64,000 bases of DNA from Thalassospira sp. Lineage in GTDB: Bacteria; Pseudomonadota; Alphaproteobacteria; Rhodospirillales; Thalassospiraceae. Below, in pieces: positions 39,563-48,868 of the stretch. Every line of letters starts with the position of its first letter. Position 1 is the first letter of the stretch. Position numbers and translations under genes: made by a program. Under the pieces are notes generated by a model that was given only the letters and a program-made list of their open reading frames with translations, made no database searches and had not been told where the DNA came from. The DNA is taken from assembly GCF_002709775.1 (NCBI RefSeq), contig NZ_PAQR01000016.1, positions 44,170 to 108,169 on the forward strand, written 5' to 3'.

Positions 39563-40516
39563 TCAGGCCCCCCGCGCGGCGAAAATCCGCCCGATGGTAT
39601 TGAGCAAAATCTGCGCTGCCAGAATGGCGGTTGTTCCGGTGTGATCGTAATCCGGGGCGACTTCGACCAGGTCAATGCCAACGATATCGCCTCGCTTGGC
39701 AAGGCCAGCGATGATTTCCAGTACGTCGTAATACAGGAACCCGCCATGGCTGGGGGTTCCTGTACCCGGTGCGATGGATGGATCAAACCCGTCAATATCG
39801 ATCGTCAGGTAATAGCGTTTCCCGGCCGGAATGCGTTCGAGCACACCTTCAACACCAAGCTTGCGAACCTGGCGCACTGAGAGGATGTCTGATCCCTGTT
39901 CACGGGCATAGTCATATCCTTCCTTGGCGGTGGAGGACACATTGCGAATGCCAAGCTGGGTCATGCCCGTGACCCACGGCTTTTCAATTGCACGGCGCAT
40001 CGGGTTGCCATGTCCATTGCGCACCCCGTGGCGTTCATCAACGAAATCAAGATGGGCATCAAACTGCACGACATGCACCGGTTCCTGTTCGGAAAAGGCA
40101 TTGATGCAGGGAATGTTGATCGAATGATCACCGCCCAGAACAACGGGCAGGGCGCCGGCCGCCAAAATCTTGCGCACGCCGAACTCGATATTGGCGTGGC
40201 TGTTGATCGTGTCGGTATGAATGATGTCGGCATCGCCAATATCGACCATCCGGACCCCTTCAAGATAGGTCACGTCATCTTCATGGTCATAGGCCCCGGC
40301 ATGGCCAAAGGCAAAAAGGGTCGATGCCTCGCGAATGCCACGCGGGCCAAACCGCGCACCGGATCGCCATTGGGTGCCGAAATCAAACGGCGCGCCAAGA
40401 ATGGCGACATCCGCATCAATCGCATCCCAATTCTCGACATAGGGGCTTTTGGAAAAGGTCGAAATGCCAACGAAAGGCAGGTTCAACCGCCCGCTGTTAT
40501 AACCATGCTCTGTCAT
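39563..40516 (-). CDS. speB: Agmatinase / arginase-family ureohydrolase
   Basis: VVLGGDHSI, VVQFDAHLDF, LTIDIDGFDPSIAPGTGTPSHGG. Confidence 0.93.
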   Translation of the reverse strand: MTEHGYNSGRLNLPFVGISTFSKSPYVENWDAIDADVAILGAPFDFGTQWRSGARFGPRGIREASTLFAFGHAGAYDHEDDVTYLEGVRMVDIGDADIIHTDTINSHANIEFGVRKILAAGALPVVLGGDHSINIPCINAFSEQEPVHVVQFDAHLDFVDERHGVRNGHGNPMRRAIEKPWVTGMTQLGIRNVSSTAKEGYDYAREQGSDILSVRQVRKLGVEGVLERIPAGKRYYLTIDIDGFDPSIAPGTGTPSHGGFLYYDVLEIIAGLAKRGDIVGIDLVEVAPDYDHTGTTAILAAQILLNTIGRIFAARGA

Positions 40517-40608
40517 GAAAAATCCCCTGTCGATTGTGGTGTGCGCGAACCATCACTCTAGGGAACACTGCGCGGCGGATACAGCAAAAGAATGAATGCC
40601 GATGGCAA

Positions 40609-41493
40609 TCAGGTTTCGTTGGTCAGCCAATCAAGCAGCGTGGTTGTCGTGTCGCTGACAGATCGGCTGGGCACGACCCAGTATCCGCGATCCGGTCGGC
40701 TGACTTCCGAACCCACTGCGACCAGCGACCCTTGCTCGATATGATGGTCAATCAATCCCCGCCAGCCCAGCGCCACGCCCTGTTCGGCAAGGGCGGCCTG
40801 AATGACAAAGCCATAGGTGTTAAGCCCCAGATCCCCTTGCGCTGGTTTGCGGGTAATCCCGTGATCGGCAAGCCAGCTTTCCCACGTCAACCAGCGTGAT
40901 TTACCTGTCACTTCCAGATGCAAAAGGGGTGCTCTGGCAAACTGGGCTGGATCATCAAACGGCCCGTATCGCTCAAGGAACCCGGGCGTGCAGACCGGTA
41001 CCACCCTTTCCGGGATCAGAAGCTGTGCCGTTTCGGGGAAATCGTCGGCGCCGCCAAACAGCATGGCTGCATCGGTTTCACGGCCAAGTTCATCATCAAG
41101 GCCTTGGGAGGCGATGATATGGACTTCGGCCTCGGGATGCAGGCGGCGGAAATCGGTCACGCGTGGCATCAACCAGAAGGCCGCGAAGCCGAAATCGGTA
41201 AAGATGCGCACCGCATGATCTTGCGAAGACCGCCGGGTATCACGCACCGCCTTGTCGATATGCTCGACACTGCTTTGCACGGCCTCAAACAGGATTTCAC
41301 CCGCATCGGTCAACCGGCTGCCGCCCTGGGATCGATGCAGCAATGAGACGCCCAACTGATCCTCGACCCGCTTGATTTGATAGGTCACGGCAGGCTGGCT
41401 TAATCCCAGCTCATTGGCCGCGCGCGTCAGGCTGCCCAGCCGCCCGACTGCTTCGAAAATTCTTAGCCATCCAATGTCGAGCGGTCTTTGCAT
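40609..41493 (-). CDS. LysR-family regulator, probable choline-sulfate utilisation regulator
   Basis: LRIFEAVGRLGSLTRAANELGLSQPAVTYQIKRVEDQLGVSLLHRS; divergent from betC. Confidence 0.85.
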   Translation of the reverse strand: MQRPLDIGWLRIFEAVGRLGSLTRAANELGLSQPAVTYQIKRVEDQLGVSLLHRSQGGSRLTDAGEILFEAVQSSVEHIDKAVRDTRRSSQDHAVRIFTDFGFAAFWLMPRVTDFRRLHPEAEVHIIASQGLDDELGRETDAAMLFGGADDFPETAQLLIPERVVPVCTPGFLERYGPFDDPAQFARAPLLHLEVTGKSRWLTWESWLADHGITRKPAQGDLGLNTYGFVIQAALAEQGVALGWRGLIDHHIEQGSLVAVGSEVSRPDRGYWVVPSRSVSDTTTTLLDWLTNET

Positions 41494-41744
41494 TATAAAA
41501 ATTCTTTATGAAAGTGATTAAAAAACACCGGGTTTCTTTGAGTGTTGATTTATGGATTTAATGTTCTTAACGAAGTTGCCGTCAAGCGGAATAACAAAAA
41601 CACCCGACAAAACGCACCCGAAAAGGGGCAGGGGGTGAAGGCTGGCGCTGACGCAAATGAACGACCAAGGGGTGCTTTTATCGTCAAGACTGCCATCTCG
41701 GTGATGGCTGGATTGTCGCACCCCGATAAGGAGTGCTCGACTAA

Positions 41745-43259
41745 ATGACGTCCCCGAATATCTTGATCCTGATGGCCGACCAGTTGAACGGAACCCTGTT
41801 CCCCGATGGTCCTGCGGAATTCCTTCATACGCCGCATTTGCGCAAACTCGCTGAGCGTTCGGCGCGTTTCCGCAACTGTTATACCGGCTCCCCGCTTTGC
41901 GCCCCGGGACGTGCATCCTTCATGGCGGGCCAGTTGCCCCATCGCACCCGGGTTTATGACAACGCGGCTGAATTTTCATCGGACATTCCGACCTATGCCC
42001 ATCACTTGCGCCGCGCGGGATATTACACCTGCCTGTCGGGCAAGATGCATTTCGTCGGCCCTGATCAGCTGCACGGGTTTGAAGAACGCCTGACCACCGA
42101 TATCTATCCGGCGGACTTTGGCTGGACCCCGGACTATCGCAAACCGGGCGAACGCATTGACTGGTGGTATCACAACCTGGGCTCCGTCACCGGTGCCGGT
42201 GTGGCCGAGATTTCCAACCAGATGGAATATGATGACGAGGTTGCCTACAACGCGACGCATAAGCTTTATGATCTGTCGCGCGGCCATGATGACCGCCCAT
42301 GGTGCCTGACGGTCAGCTTCACCCATCCGCATGACCCCTATGTCGCGCGCAAGAAATTCTGGGATCTCTATGAAGATTGCCCGGAACTTGAACCGGATGT
42401 GGCGCCGTTTGATTTCGATGATCAGGACCCGCATTCCAAGCGTCTGATGCATGCCAGCGACTACACGGCTTTCGATATCAAAAAGGAAGATGTCCGTCGT
42501 TCACGGCAGGCCTATTTTGCCAACATCTCCTATATCGATGACAAGGTCGGTCAGATCATGGAGGTGCTTGAAACCACCCGTCAGCTCGATAACACCATCA
42601 TCATCTTTGTCTCTGATCACGGTGATATGCTGGGTGAACGCGGCCTGTGGTTTAAAATGAGCTTCTTTGAAGGCTCGGCCCGTGTGCCGCTGATGATGGC
42701 CGGGCCAAACATAACACCGGGCCTTTATACCGATCCGGTTTCAAGCCTTGATGTCACCCCGACCGTGGCCGACCTTGCCGGCATTTCCATGGAAGAAGTC
42801 CAACCTTGGACCGATGGCATGTCGCTTTGTGGCATGCTTGCGGGCAAAGCCCGCACCGAGCCGGTCCTGATGGAATATGCTGCCGAGGGCTCCTATGCCC
42901 CGCTGGTTTGTATCCGCGAAGGCAAATGGAAATACACCTATTGCACGCTTGATCCCGAACAGCTTTTCGATCTTGAAGCCGATCCCAAGGAACTGACCAA
43001 CCTGGCAGCCGATCCGGCCTGTGCCGATCAGATGGCAGCGTTTCGTGCGCAGCGCGATGCGCGCTGGAACCTTGAAGCCTTTGATCAGGCGGTTCGTGAA
43101 AGTCAGGCACGTCGCTGGATCGTTTACGAGGCGCTTCGCAACGGCTCCTACTTCCCGTGGGATTATCAGCCGCTGCAAAAGGCGTCCGAACGCTACATGC
43201 GCAATCACATGGATCTCAACGATCTCGAAGAAAACCAGCGCTTCCCGCGAGGGGAGTAA
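41745..43259 (+). CDS. betC: Choline-sulfatase
   Basis: Sulfatase signature GSPLCAPGRASFMAGQLPHRT (C-x-P-x-R), MADQLNGTLFP, FVSDHGDMLGERGLW. Confidence 0.95.
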   Translation: MTSPNILILMADQLNGTLFPDGPAEFLHTPHLRKLAERSARFRNCYTGSPLCAPGRASFMAGQLPHRTRVYDNAAEFSSDIPTYAHHLRRAGYYTCLSGKMHFVGPDQLHGFEERLTTDIYPADFGWTPDYRKPGERIDWWYHNLGSVTGAGVAEISNQMEYDDEVAYNATHKLYDLSRGHDDRPWCLTVSFTHPHDPYVARKKFWDLYEDCPELEPDVAPFDFDDQDPHSKRLMHASDYTAFDIKKEDVRRSRQAYFANISYIDDKVGQIMEVLETTRQLDNTIIIFVSDHGDMLGERGLWFKMSFFEGSARVPLMMAGPNITPGLYTDPVSSLDVTPTVADLAGISMEEVQPWTDGMSLCGMLAGKARTEPVLMEYAAEGSYAPLVCIREGKWKYTYCTLDPEQLFDLEADPKELTNLAADPACADQMAAFRAQRDARWNLEAFDQAVRESQARRWIVYEALRNGSYFPWDYQPLQKASERYMRNHMDLNDLEENQRFPRGE

Positions 43260-43512
43260 GAAGCAGCGTCGGCCAGCCATGTGGGACGGCTGGCCGGCGC
43301 TGCCTCAACTCGTGTGTCGAAACAGCTGAACAACCGAACACCGAACATCTGACTACCTGAAGTGCCGACCAGAAAGTGCCTAATCAAAGCCGCCTCGCAG
43401 TCCGGCTCGGGTACGGACCGCATGTTTGATCAGTCGTTACTCCGGGAGACCCCCGGCGCTGATCAGGGGCATAAACAACGAAAAGTTGGATACCCGAAAC
43501 AGTGAGGTAAGC

Positions 43513-45162
43513 ATGGACGACAAAATGAAGGTGGGGCCACTCGGGCCTTTCCCGCGGGTCAGCAAGCCGGTCTTTTCCGTCTCGGCCATCCTGATCGTCG
43601 GGTTCATCATATTCGGGGCGGTCTTTACGGAAACCGCAGGCGCGCTGTTCGCCGCCGCGCAATCCGTTATCGCCAACTATTTCGGCTGGTTTTTGATCAT
43701 CGTTGCCAATCTGGCAGTGATCGTCAGCCTCTATCTCGCGATTGGTCCCTATGGACGCGTACGTTTGGGGCGGCAAACCGATGCCCCGGAATACGGGCTG
43801 TTTTCATGGACGGCGATGCTGTTTAGTGCCGGTATCGGGATTGGCTTGCTCTATTGGGGCGTGGCCGAACCGCTTTATCACTATTTCGCACCGCCAACGG
43901 CCGAGCCTGAAACGATTGCCGCGGCTGAGCAGGCAATGACGATTTCGTTCCTGCATTGGGGCATTCATGGCTGGGCGCTCTATTGCATTGTCGGTCTGTC
44001 GCTGGCCTATTTCCACTATCGCAAGGGCCTGCCGCTTTCGATCCGCTCCGCCCTTTATCCGATCATTGGTGAACGGATTTATGGCACCTGGGGTCATGTC
44101 GTCGATATCCTCGCCGTGTTTGGCACCATGTTTGGCATTGTCACGACCCTTGGTCTTGGCGTGATGCAGATCAGCTCGGGTCTGAATTCGCTGTTTGGTA
44201 TCCCCGATACCATGCCGGTTCAGATTGTTCTGATTGCCATCATCACCGTGTTTGCCACCATCTCGGTCATGGTCGGGCTTGATGGCGGCATCAAGCGCAT
44301 CAGTAACCTCAACATTCAGCTCAGCTTCGTTTTGCTGGCCTTCGTTCTGATTTCCGGGCCGACGCTTTTCGTGCTCGACAGTTTTGTCGAGAATGTCGGC
44401 AACTATATCAGCAATCTGGTCGTGATCAGCTTCTGGAGCGAAGCCTACACCGACACCAACTGGCAGGCTGGCTGGACGATCTTCTATTGGGCCTGGTGGG
44501 TGTCGTGGTCGCCGTTTGTCGGCATCTTCATTGCCCGCATTTCGCGCGGTCGTACGGTGCGTGAATTCACCCTTGGGGTGCTGTTCATCCCGGTCGTCAT
44601 TCTGTTCTTCTGGTTTACTGCCTTTGGCGGGGCGGCGATCCATATGGAAATGGTTGGTGATCCGGGGCTGATCGAGGCGACCAAGGCAAGCTACGGCAGT
44701 GCGATCTTCAAGCTGCTGGAATTCATGCCGTTTACCAAGTTTGTCACGACCGTTGTCATCGTCATGATCGTCATCTGGTTTGTGACCTCGTCTGATAGTG
44801 GCTCGTTTGTCATCGACATGCTGACCGCCGGGGGTGACGCCAACCCGCCGCGCATTCAGCGCCTGTTCTGGGCAACGACCGAAGGCGTGATTGCGGCGGT
44901 CCTTCTGGTCGCTGGGGGGCTTTCAGCCCTGCAGGCTGCGGCCGTGGTGGCGGGCTTCCCGTTTGCGGCTGTCATTCTGGTCATGATGTATGGGTTGTTG
45001 CGTGGCCTTGGTCGCGACTCACTCGTGCTCTATCGCTACAAGCAGTGGTACGAGACCGAGCACGAGGCCGACCATAACCTGCCCGATGCCTATGTCGACG
45101 AGACTGAACTCCCTGATGTTCATCCCGGCCCGACATTCACGGCACCGGACGCGGCAAAGTAG
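43513..45162 (+). CDS. BCCT-family choline/betaine/carnitine transporter
   Basis: FSAGIGIGLLYWGVAEPLYHY, WTIFYWAWWVSWSPFVGIFIARISRGRTVREF. Confidence 0.95.
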   Translation: MDDKMKVGPLGPFPRVSKPVFSVSAILIVGFIIFGAVFTETAGALFAAAQSVIANYFGWFLIIVANLAVIVSLYLAIGPYGRVRLGRQTDAPEYGLFSWTAMLFSAGIGIGLLYWGVAEPLYHYFAPPTAEPETIAAAEQAMTISFLHWGIHGWALYCIVGLSLAYFHYRKGLPLSIRSALYPIIGERIYGTWGHVVDILAVFGTMFGIVTTLGLGVMQISSGLNSLFGIPDTMPVQIVLIAIITVFATISVMVGLDGGIKRISNLNIQLSFVLLAFVLISGPTLFVLDSFVENVGNYISNLVVISFWSEAYTDTNWQAGWTIFYWAWWVSWSPFVGIFIARISRGRTVREFTLGVLFIPVVILFFWFTAFGGAAIHMEMVGDPGLIEATKASYGSAIFKLLEFMPFTKFVTTVVIVMIVIWFVTSSDSGSFVIDMLTAGGDANPPRIQRLFWATTEGVIAAVLLVAGGLSALQAAAVVAGFPFAAVILVMMYGLLRGLGRDSLVLYRYKQWYETEHEADHNLPDAYVDETELPDVHPGPTFTAPDAAK

Positions 45163-45198
45163 CCCCGTGAAACCTTAGACATTCTCACCAGAATGCAA

Positions 45199-45233
45199 TG
45201 CGGACCGTCCGGGTTTTCGGGCGGTCCGTTTTA
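45199..45233 (+). terminator. Terminator downstream of BCCT gene
   Basis: GCGGACCGtCCGggttttCGGgCGGTCCGTTTTAT. Confidence 0.75.
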
Positions 45234-45302
45234 TATGAGGAATATCTGGCCGCCGCTTGCTCTCGTACCGCAACGGCAAAACAATCCTCATACCATTGGC
45301 GA

Positions 45303-46250
45303 TTATTGTGATTGCGATGTTTTTGGCGCGCCGGCGGTGGCGGCCAGCGGGTTAAGGATTTTCCAGTCCGCCACCTTTTCATTTATGATGCCGCTATTGA
45401 CCATGCACTGGCGGATAAAGCCGCTTTGGCGCAGGGCAGTCAGGCCGTGATCAAGGGCCTTGATGAAGTTCTGCGCACCGGTCAGGCGGCGCGAGACCAT
45501 GAAATGCTGGCTGTCTGGCAGGATCACCTTCACCCCGGGCATCGGATACAGGGTGATGTCCTCATATCGCCGCGCCAGGTCGGGTTCGGATGAGAACTCC
45601 AGCAAGGTAAAGTCAGCCCGTCCGGCATTAATCAGACTATATATTTGCAAGGTCGTGGGCGCACTAGTCAGGCTTTTGGGCGCAAGGTTTTCTAGTGCCT
45701 GCCAATCCAGTCGCCATGTGCGAATGGACACCGCCCGCATGTCATGCAGGTCGCTAATGCGCCTCTCACCATTGAGAATGAAGGCGTCCTGACTGACATA
45801 GACGCCTTTCTCAAACTCGCCCTTGCGCAGGATCGGGGCCGATTTCAGCAAATCCGGATCGGGATCGATATTGAATTCCCAGTCCGATTTTACATCGGCG
45901 AGACCATCACTGACCATCTTGCGGCTACGCTCTGAATTGGGCGACAGCACGGGTTTGACCTTGGCCTTGATCCCGCCGGTGGTCAGGGCTTCCTGCAGGA
46001 TGGAATAGATGACAAGCGACGCGCTGCTCGGATGATCGGCAAGGCAGGATCGGCATGCGGAATCCGGATCAAGCTGACAGGCCAGCACATCATCAAACTC
46101 GCTCTCACGCACCGGGAGCCTGATTTCGAGCGGTTCAGCCGCATGAAGCGGGCCGTTGGCAAATAGCGTCAGCAGATAAAGCGCGAAGCTCAGGGCAAGA
46201 CGGATGGGGGCTCGGGCCTGTTGGCGGGGAGAGCCGGTGTCGGGGCGCAT
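45303..46250 (-). CDS. Periplasmic substrate-binding-like protein (SBP family 3 fold)
   Basis: Signal peptide; weakly SBP_bac_3-like (VYVSQDAFILNGERRISDLHDMRAVSIR); CRSC motif in N-terminal half. Confidence 0.65.
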   Translation of the reverse strand: MRPDTGSPRQQARAPIRLALSFALYLLTLFANGPLHAAEPLEIRLPVRESEFDDVLACQLDPDSACRSCLADHPSSASLVIYSILQEALTTGGIKAKVKPVLSPNSERSRKMVSDGLADVKSDWEFNIDPDPDLLKSAPILRKGEFEKGVYVSQDAFILNGERRISDLHDMRAVSIRTWRLDWQALENLAPKSLTSAPTTLQIYSLINAGRADFTLLEFSSEPDLARRYEDITLYPMPGVKVILPDSQHFMVSRRLTGAQNFIKALDHGLTALRQSGFIRQCMVNSGIINEKVADWKILNPLAATAGAPKTSQSQ

Positions 46251-46362
46251 TTTTGGGTTCGGCGGTGATTGTGTTTGGGGCGATCTTGCCGATATGTGAA
46301 CGCACGGTCGTGATTGCATCCGTGGCGGGAGGATATTTTTGCGAACTGGTCTTTGAGCAAAG

Positions 46363-46397
46363 AAAAACACCCCGGCGCGCAAGGCTCGGGGTGTTTT
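46363..46397 (-). terminator. Distal of two tandem terminators after ilvE
   Basis: AAAAACACCCCG-gcgcgcaaggct-CGGGGTGTTTT. Confidence 0.7.
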
Positions 46398-46398
46398 C

Positions 46399-46436
46399 AA
46401 AAAAATTGAATAATCGCTGTGATTATTCAAAAAAAT
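46399..46436 (-). terminator. Proximal terminator after ilvE
   Basis: TTGAATAATC-gctgt-GATTATTCAA flanked by A/T runs on both sides. Confidence 0.75.
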
Positions 46437-47332
46437 CACTCAGCGGCAACGGCTGTATTTTCGCCGCGCACCAGCGCCATGTAATCTTCCATCATGGTCT
46501 TGCAGACCTGGCCCGGGGTGAATTTGTACGGGCCGATTTCCGCAACCGGGGTAACTTCCGCCGCCGTCCCGGTCAGGAAGCATTCTTCGAAACCTTCCAT
46601 TTCCTCGGGCATGATCGCGCGTTCGATGACTTCATAGCCACGCGCCTTGGCAAGGCCAATCACGGTGCGACGCGTGATGCCATCAAGGAAGCAATCGGGC
46701 TTCGGCGTATGGATCTGACCATCCTTGATGAAGAAGACGTTGGCACCGGTGGCTTCTGCCACCTGACCGCGGTAATCAAGCATCAGGGCATCGGCATAGC
46801 CTTTGCGTTCTGCTTCGTGCTTGGAGAGCGTGCAGATCATGTAAAGACCCGATGCCTTGGCATTGGTCGGTGCGGTGTTCGGAGCCGGACGGGCCCATTT
46901 CGACAGGTCAAGACGAATGCCCTTAAGGCGTTCTTCCGGTGCGAAATAGCTCGGCCATTCCCAGCAGGCAATCGCCACATTGATGCGCGTGGTCTGGGCG
47001 GAAACACCCATCATTTCACTGCCGCGCCAGGCAATACGGCGGATATAGCCTTCGGTAATGTTGTTGGCAGCGAGCGTCTCGATGACCGCGTCATCAAGTT
47101 CAGCTGCGCTGTAAGGGATTTTCATATCCAGGATTTCACCGGATTTGATCAGGCGTTCGCCATGTTCGGCCAGCTTGAAAACCTTGCCGTTATAGGACCG
47201 TTCGCCTTCAAATACCGCACTCCCGTAATGGACAGCATGGCTGAGCACATGCAAAGTGCTTTCACGCCACGGTTTAAGTTCGCCATTATACCAGATATAA
47301 CCGTCGCGGTTATCAAAGGTCGGAGTTGTCAT
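46436..47332 (-). CDS. ilvE: Branched-chain amino acid aminotransferase
   Basis: Class IV aminotransferase: IWYNGELKPWRESTLHVLSHAVHYGSAVFEGERSY, YIRRIAWRG, LDGITRRTVIGLA. Confidence 0.95.
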   Translation of the reverse strand: MTTPTFDNRDGYIWYNGELKPWRESTLHVLSHAVHYGSAVFEGERSYNGKVFKLAEHGERLIKSGEILDMKIPYSAAELDDAVIETLAANNITEGYIRRIAWRGSEMMGVSAQTTRINVAIACWEWPSYFAPEERLKGIRLDLSKWARPAPNTAPTNAKASGLYMICTLSKHEAERKGYADALMLDYRGQVAEATGANVFFIKDGQIHTPKPDCFLDGITRRTVIGLAKARGYEVIERAIMPEEMEGFEECFLTGTAAEVTPVAEIGPYKFTPGQVCKTMMEDYMALVRGENTAVAAE

Positions 47333-47445
47333 TTGCCAAATTCCATTTCAAGAACGTTCCTGGACGTAACTTTATGTCCTTATTTGTCTGGTCGAGGTAA
47401 CATTCATAGATTAATGTGTCAATATAACTGACATAACGGATAAGC

Positions 47446-47961
47446 ATGGCAGATATCTCTACACGCAAGGTCAACCCGCTTTTTCTGCGGGAAGAAGAAC
47501 TTAGACAAGGCATTGAATTACTGTTCTATGCCTACCGTGATTTCACCGAAGTCGCGGACCAGATGCTTGCGCAATATAATTTCGGTCGCGCCCACCACCG
47601 GGTCATTTATTTCGTCAGTCGGAACCCCGGAATCACGGTCAGTGACCTGTTGTCGATTCTCAAGATCACCAAGCAGTCCCTGTCGCGTGTGCTGGGCCAA
47701 TTGGTGCGCGAAGGTTTTATCGAACAAAAGACAGGTCTGCAGGACCGTCGCCAGCGTTTGCTGACCCTGACGGAAAAGGGCGAGGCGCTTGAACGCGAGC
47801 TGACCGAACAGCAGCGCGCCCTGATTGCCGCAGCCTATCGCGAGGCAGGCGCAGAATCGGTTGAGGGCTTCCGCAAGGTCATGCTGGGCATGATGGAAGA
47901 AAAGGACCGTAAACGGTTCGAGGATGATGGTCCCGGTGGCCTGCGCCGCCGGGCAGGATAA
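47446..47961 (+). CDS. MarR-family transcriptional regulator (PetP-like)
   Basis: RAHHRVIYFVSRNPGITVSDLLSILKITKQSLSRVLGQLVREGFIEQKTGLQDRRQRLLTLTEKG. Confidence 0.9.
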   Translation: MADISTRKVNPLFLREEELRQGIELLFYAYRDFTEVADQMLAQYNFGRAHHRVIYFVSRNPGITVSDLLSILKITKQSLSRVLGQLVREGFIEQKTGLQDRRQRLLTLTEKGEALERELTEQQRALIAAAYREAGAESVEGFRKVMLGMMEEKDRKRFEDDGPGGLRRRAG

Positions 47962-48093
47962 AGTTCAGGTAACGGGCAGGATAAAAAGCGCACTGCAAAC
48001 GGATGGTCATATTTTTGACGTCCTTATCCTTACGCTTTTGAAAGATTTTGCAGCCAGATTGTTCTGCATAGATGTTGATCTAGGGAAAACCCG

Positions 48094-48822
48094 ATGACCG
48101 GTGCTGATCAGCCACATATTCTTGTGGTCGATGATGATGACCGTTTGCGTGACCTTCTTACCCGCTATCTGGGGGAGAACGGCTTTAACGTGTCTGCGGC
48201 GCGCGATGCCGCCAATGCGCGTGCGAGCCTGTCGGGTTTGCAGTTTGATCTGATCGTGCTTGATGTTCTGATGCCCGGTGAAAAGGGTGTCGATCTGGCA
48301 CGCAGCCTGCGCGAAGCCGGATCAAAGGTGCCGATCCTGTTACTCACCGCTCTTTCGGAAACCGAGGACCGCATTGCGGGCCTTGAGGCAGGTGTTGATG
48401 ATTACCTTGCCAAGCCGTTTGAGCCACGTGAACTGGTGCTGCGGATCGAGGCGATCTTGCGCCGCTATGGTGAGTTACCCGAGGTGGAAACGTCGGCATC
48501 CGTGGAGGTGCCAGAAACCAGTGCATCGTTTGGTGCGTATCGCTTTGACCTGACGCGCATGATCCTGCAACGCGGGGAAGAGCATATCTATCTGACCACG
48601 GCTGAGCAGGCGTTGCTGAGCGCATTGGTCAAAAGGCGTGGACAAACAACATCGCGCGAGCAGCTTCACGGCATGATCAGCGGCAATGCCATTGATCCCG
48701 GGGCATCGCGCAGCATTGATGTGCAGGTTACCCGGCTTCGGCGCAAATTCGAAGAAGACCCCAAACAACCAAGATACTTGCAGACAGTACGTGGTCAGGG
48801 CTATGTCCTGTATACGGACTGA
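48094..48822 (+). CDS. OmpR-family response regulator (PetR-like)
   Basis: Receiver HILVVDDDDRLRDLL, LIVLDVLMPGEKG, LAKPFEPRELVLRI; C-terminal winged helix RSIDVQVTRLRRKFEEDP. Confidence 0.94.
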   Translation: MTGADQPHILVVDDDDRLRDLLTRYLGENGFNVSAARDAANARASLSGLQFDLIVLDVLMPGEKGVDLARSLREAGSKVPILLLTALSETEDRIAGLEAGVDDYLAKPFEPRELVLRIEAILRRYGELPEVETSASVEVPETSASFGAYRFDLTRMILQRGEEHIYLTTAEQALLSALVKRRGQTTSREQLHGMISGNAIDPGASRSIDVQVTRLRRKFEEDPKQPRYLQTVRGQGYVLYTD

Positions 48823-48868
48823 CGAGTGCAATTCTGACCGACCATGACAACCGACAGGGACAAGCAGC

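Noticed and set aside
43804-44643. 279-aa minus-strand ORF rich in D/R/H/Q
   Set aside because: Antisense shadow of the BCCT transporter; composition is the reverse-frame pattern of a hydrophobic membrane protein.
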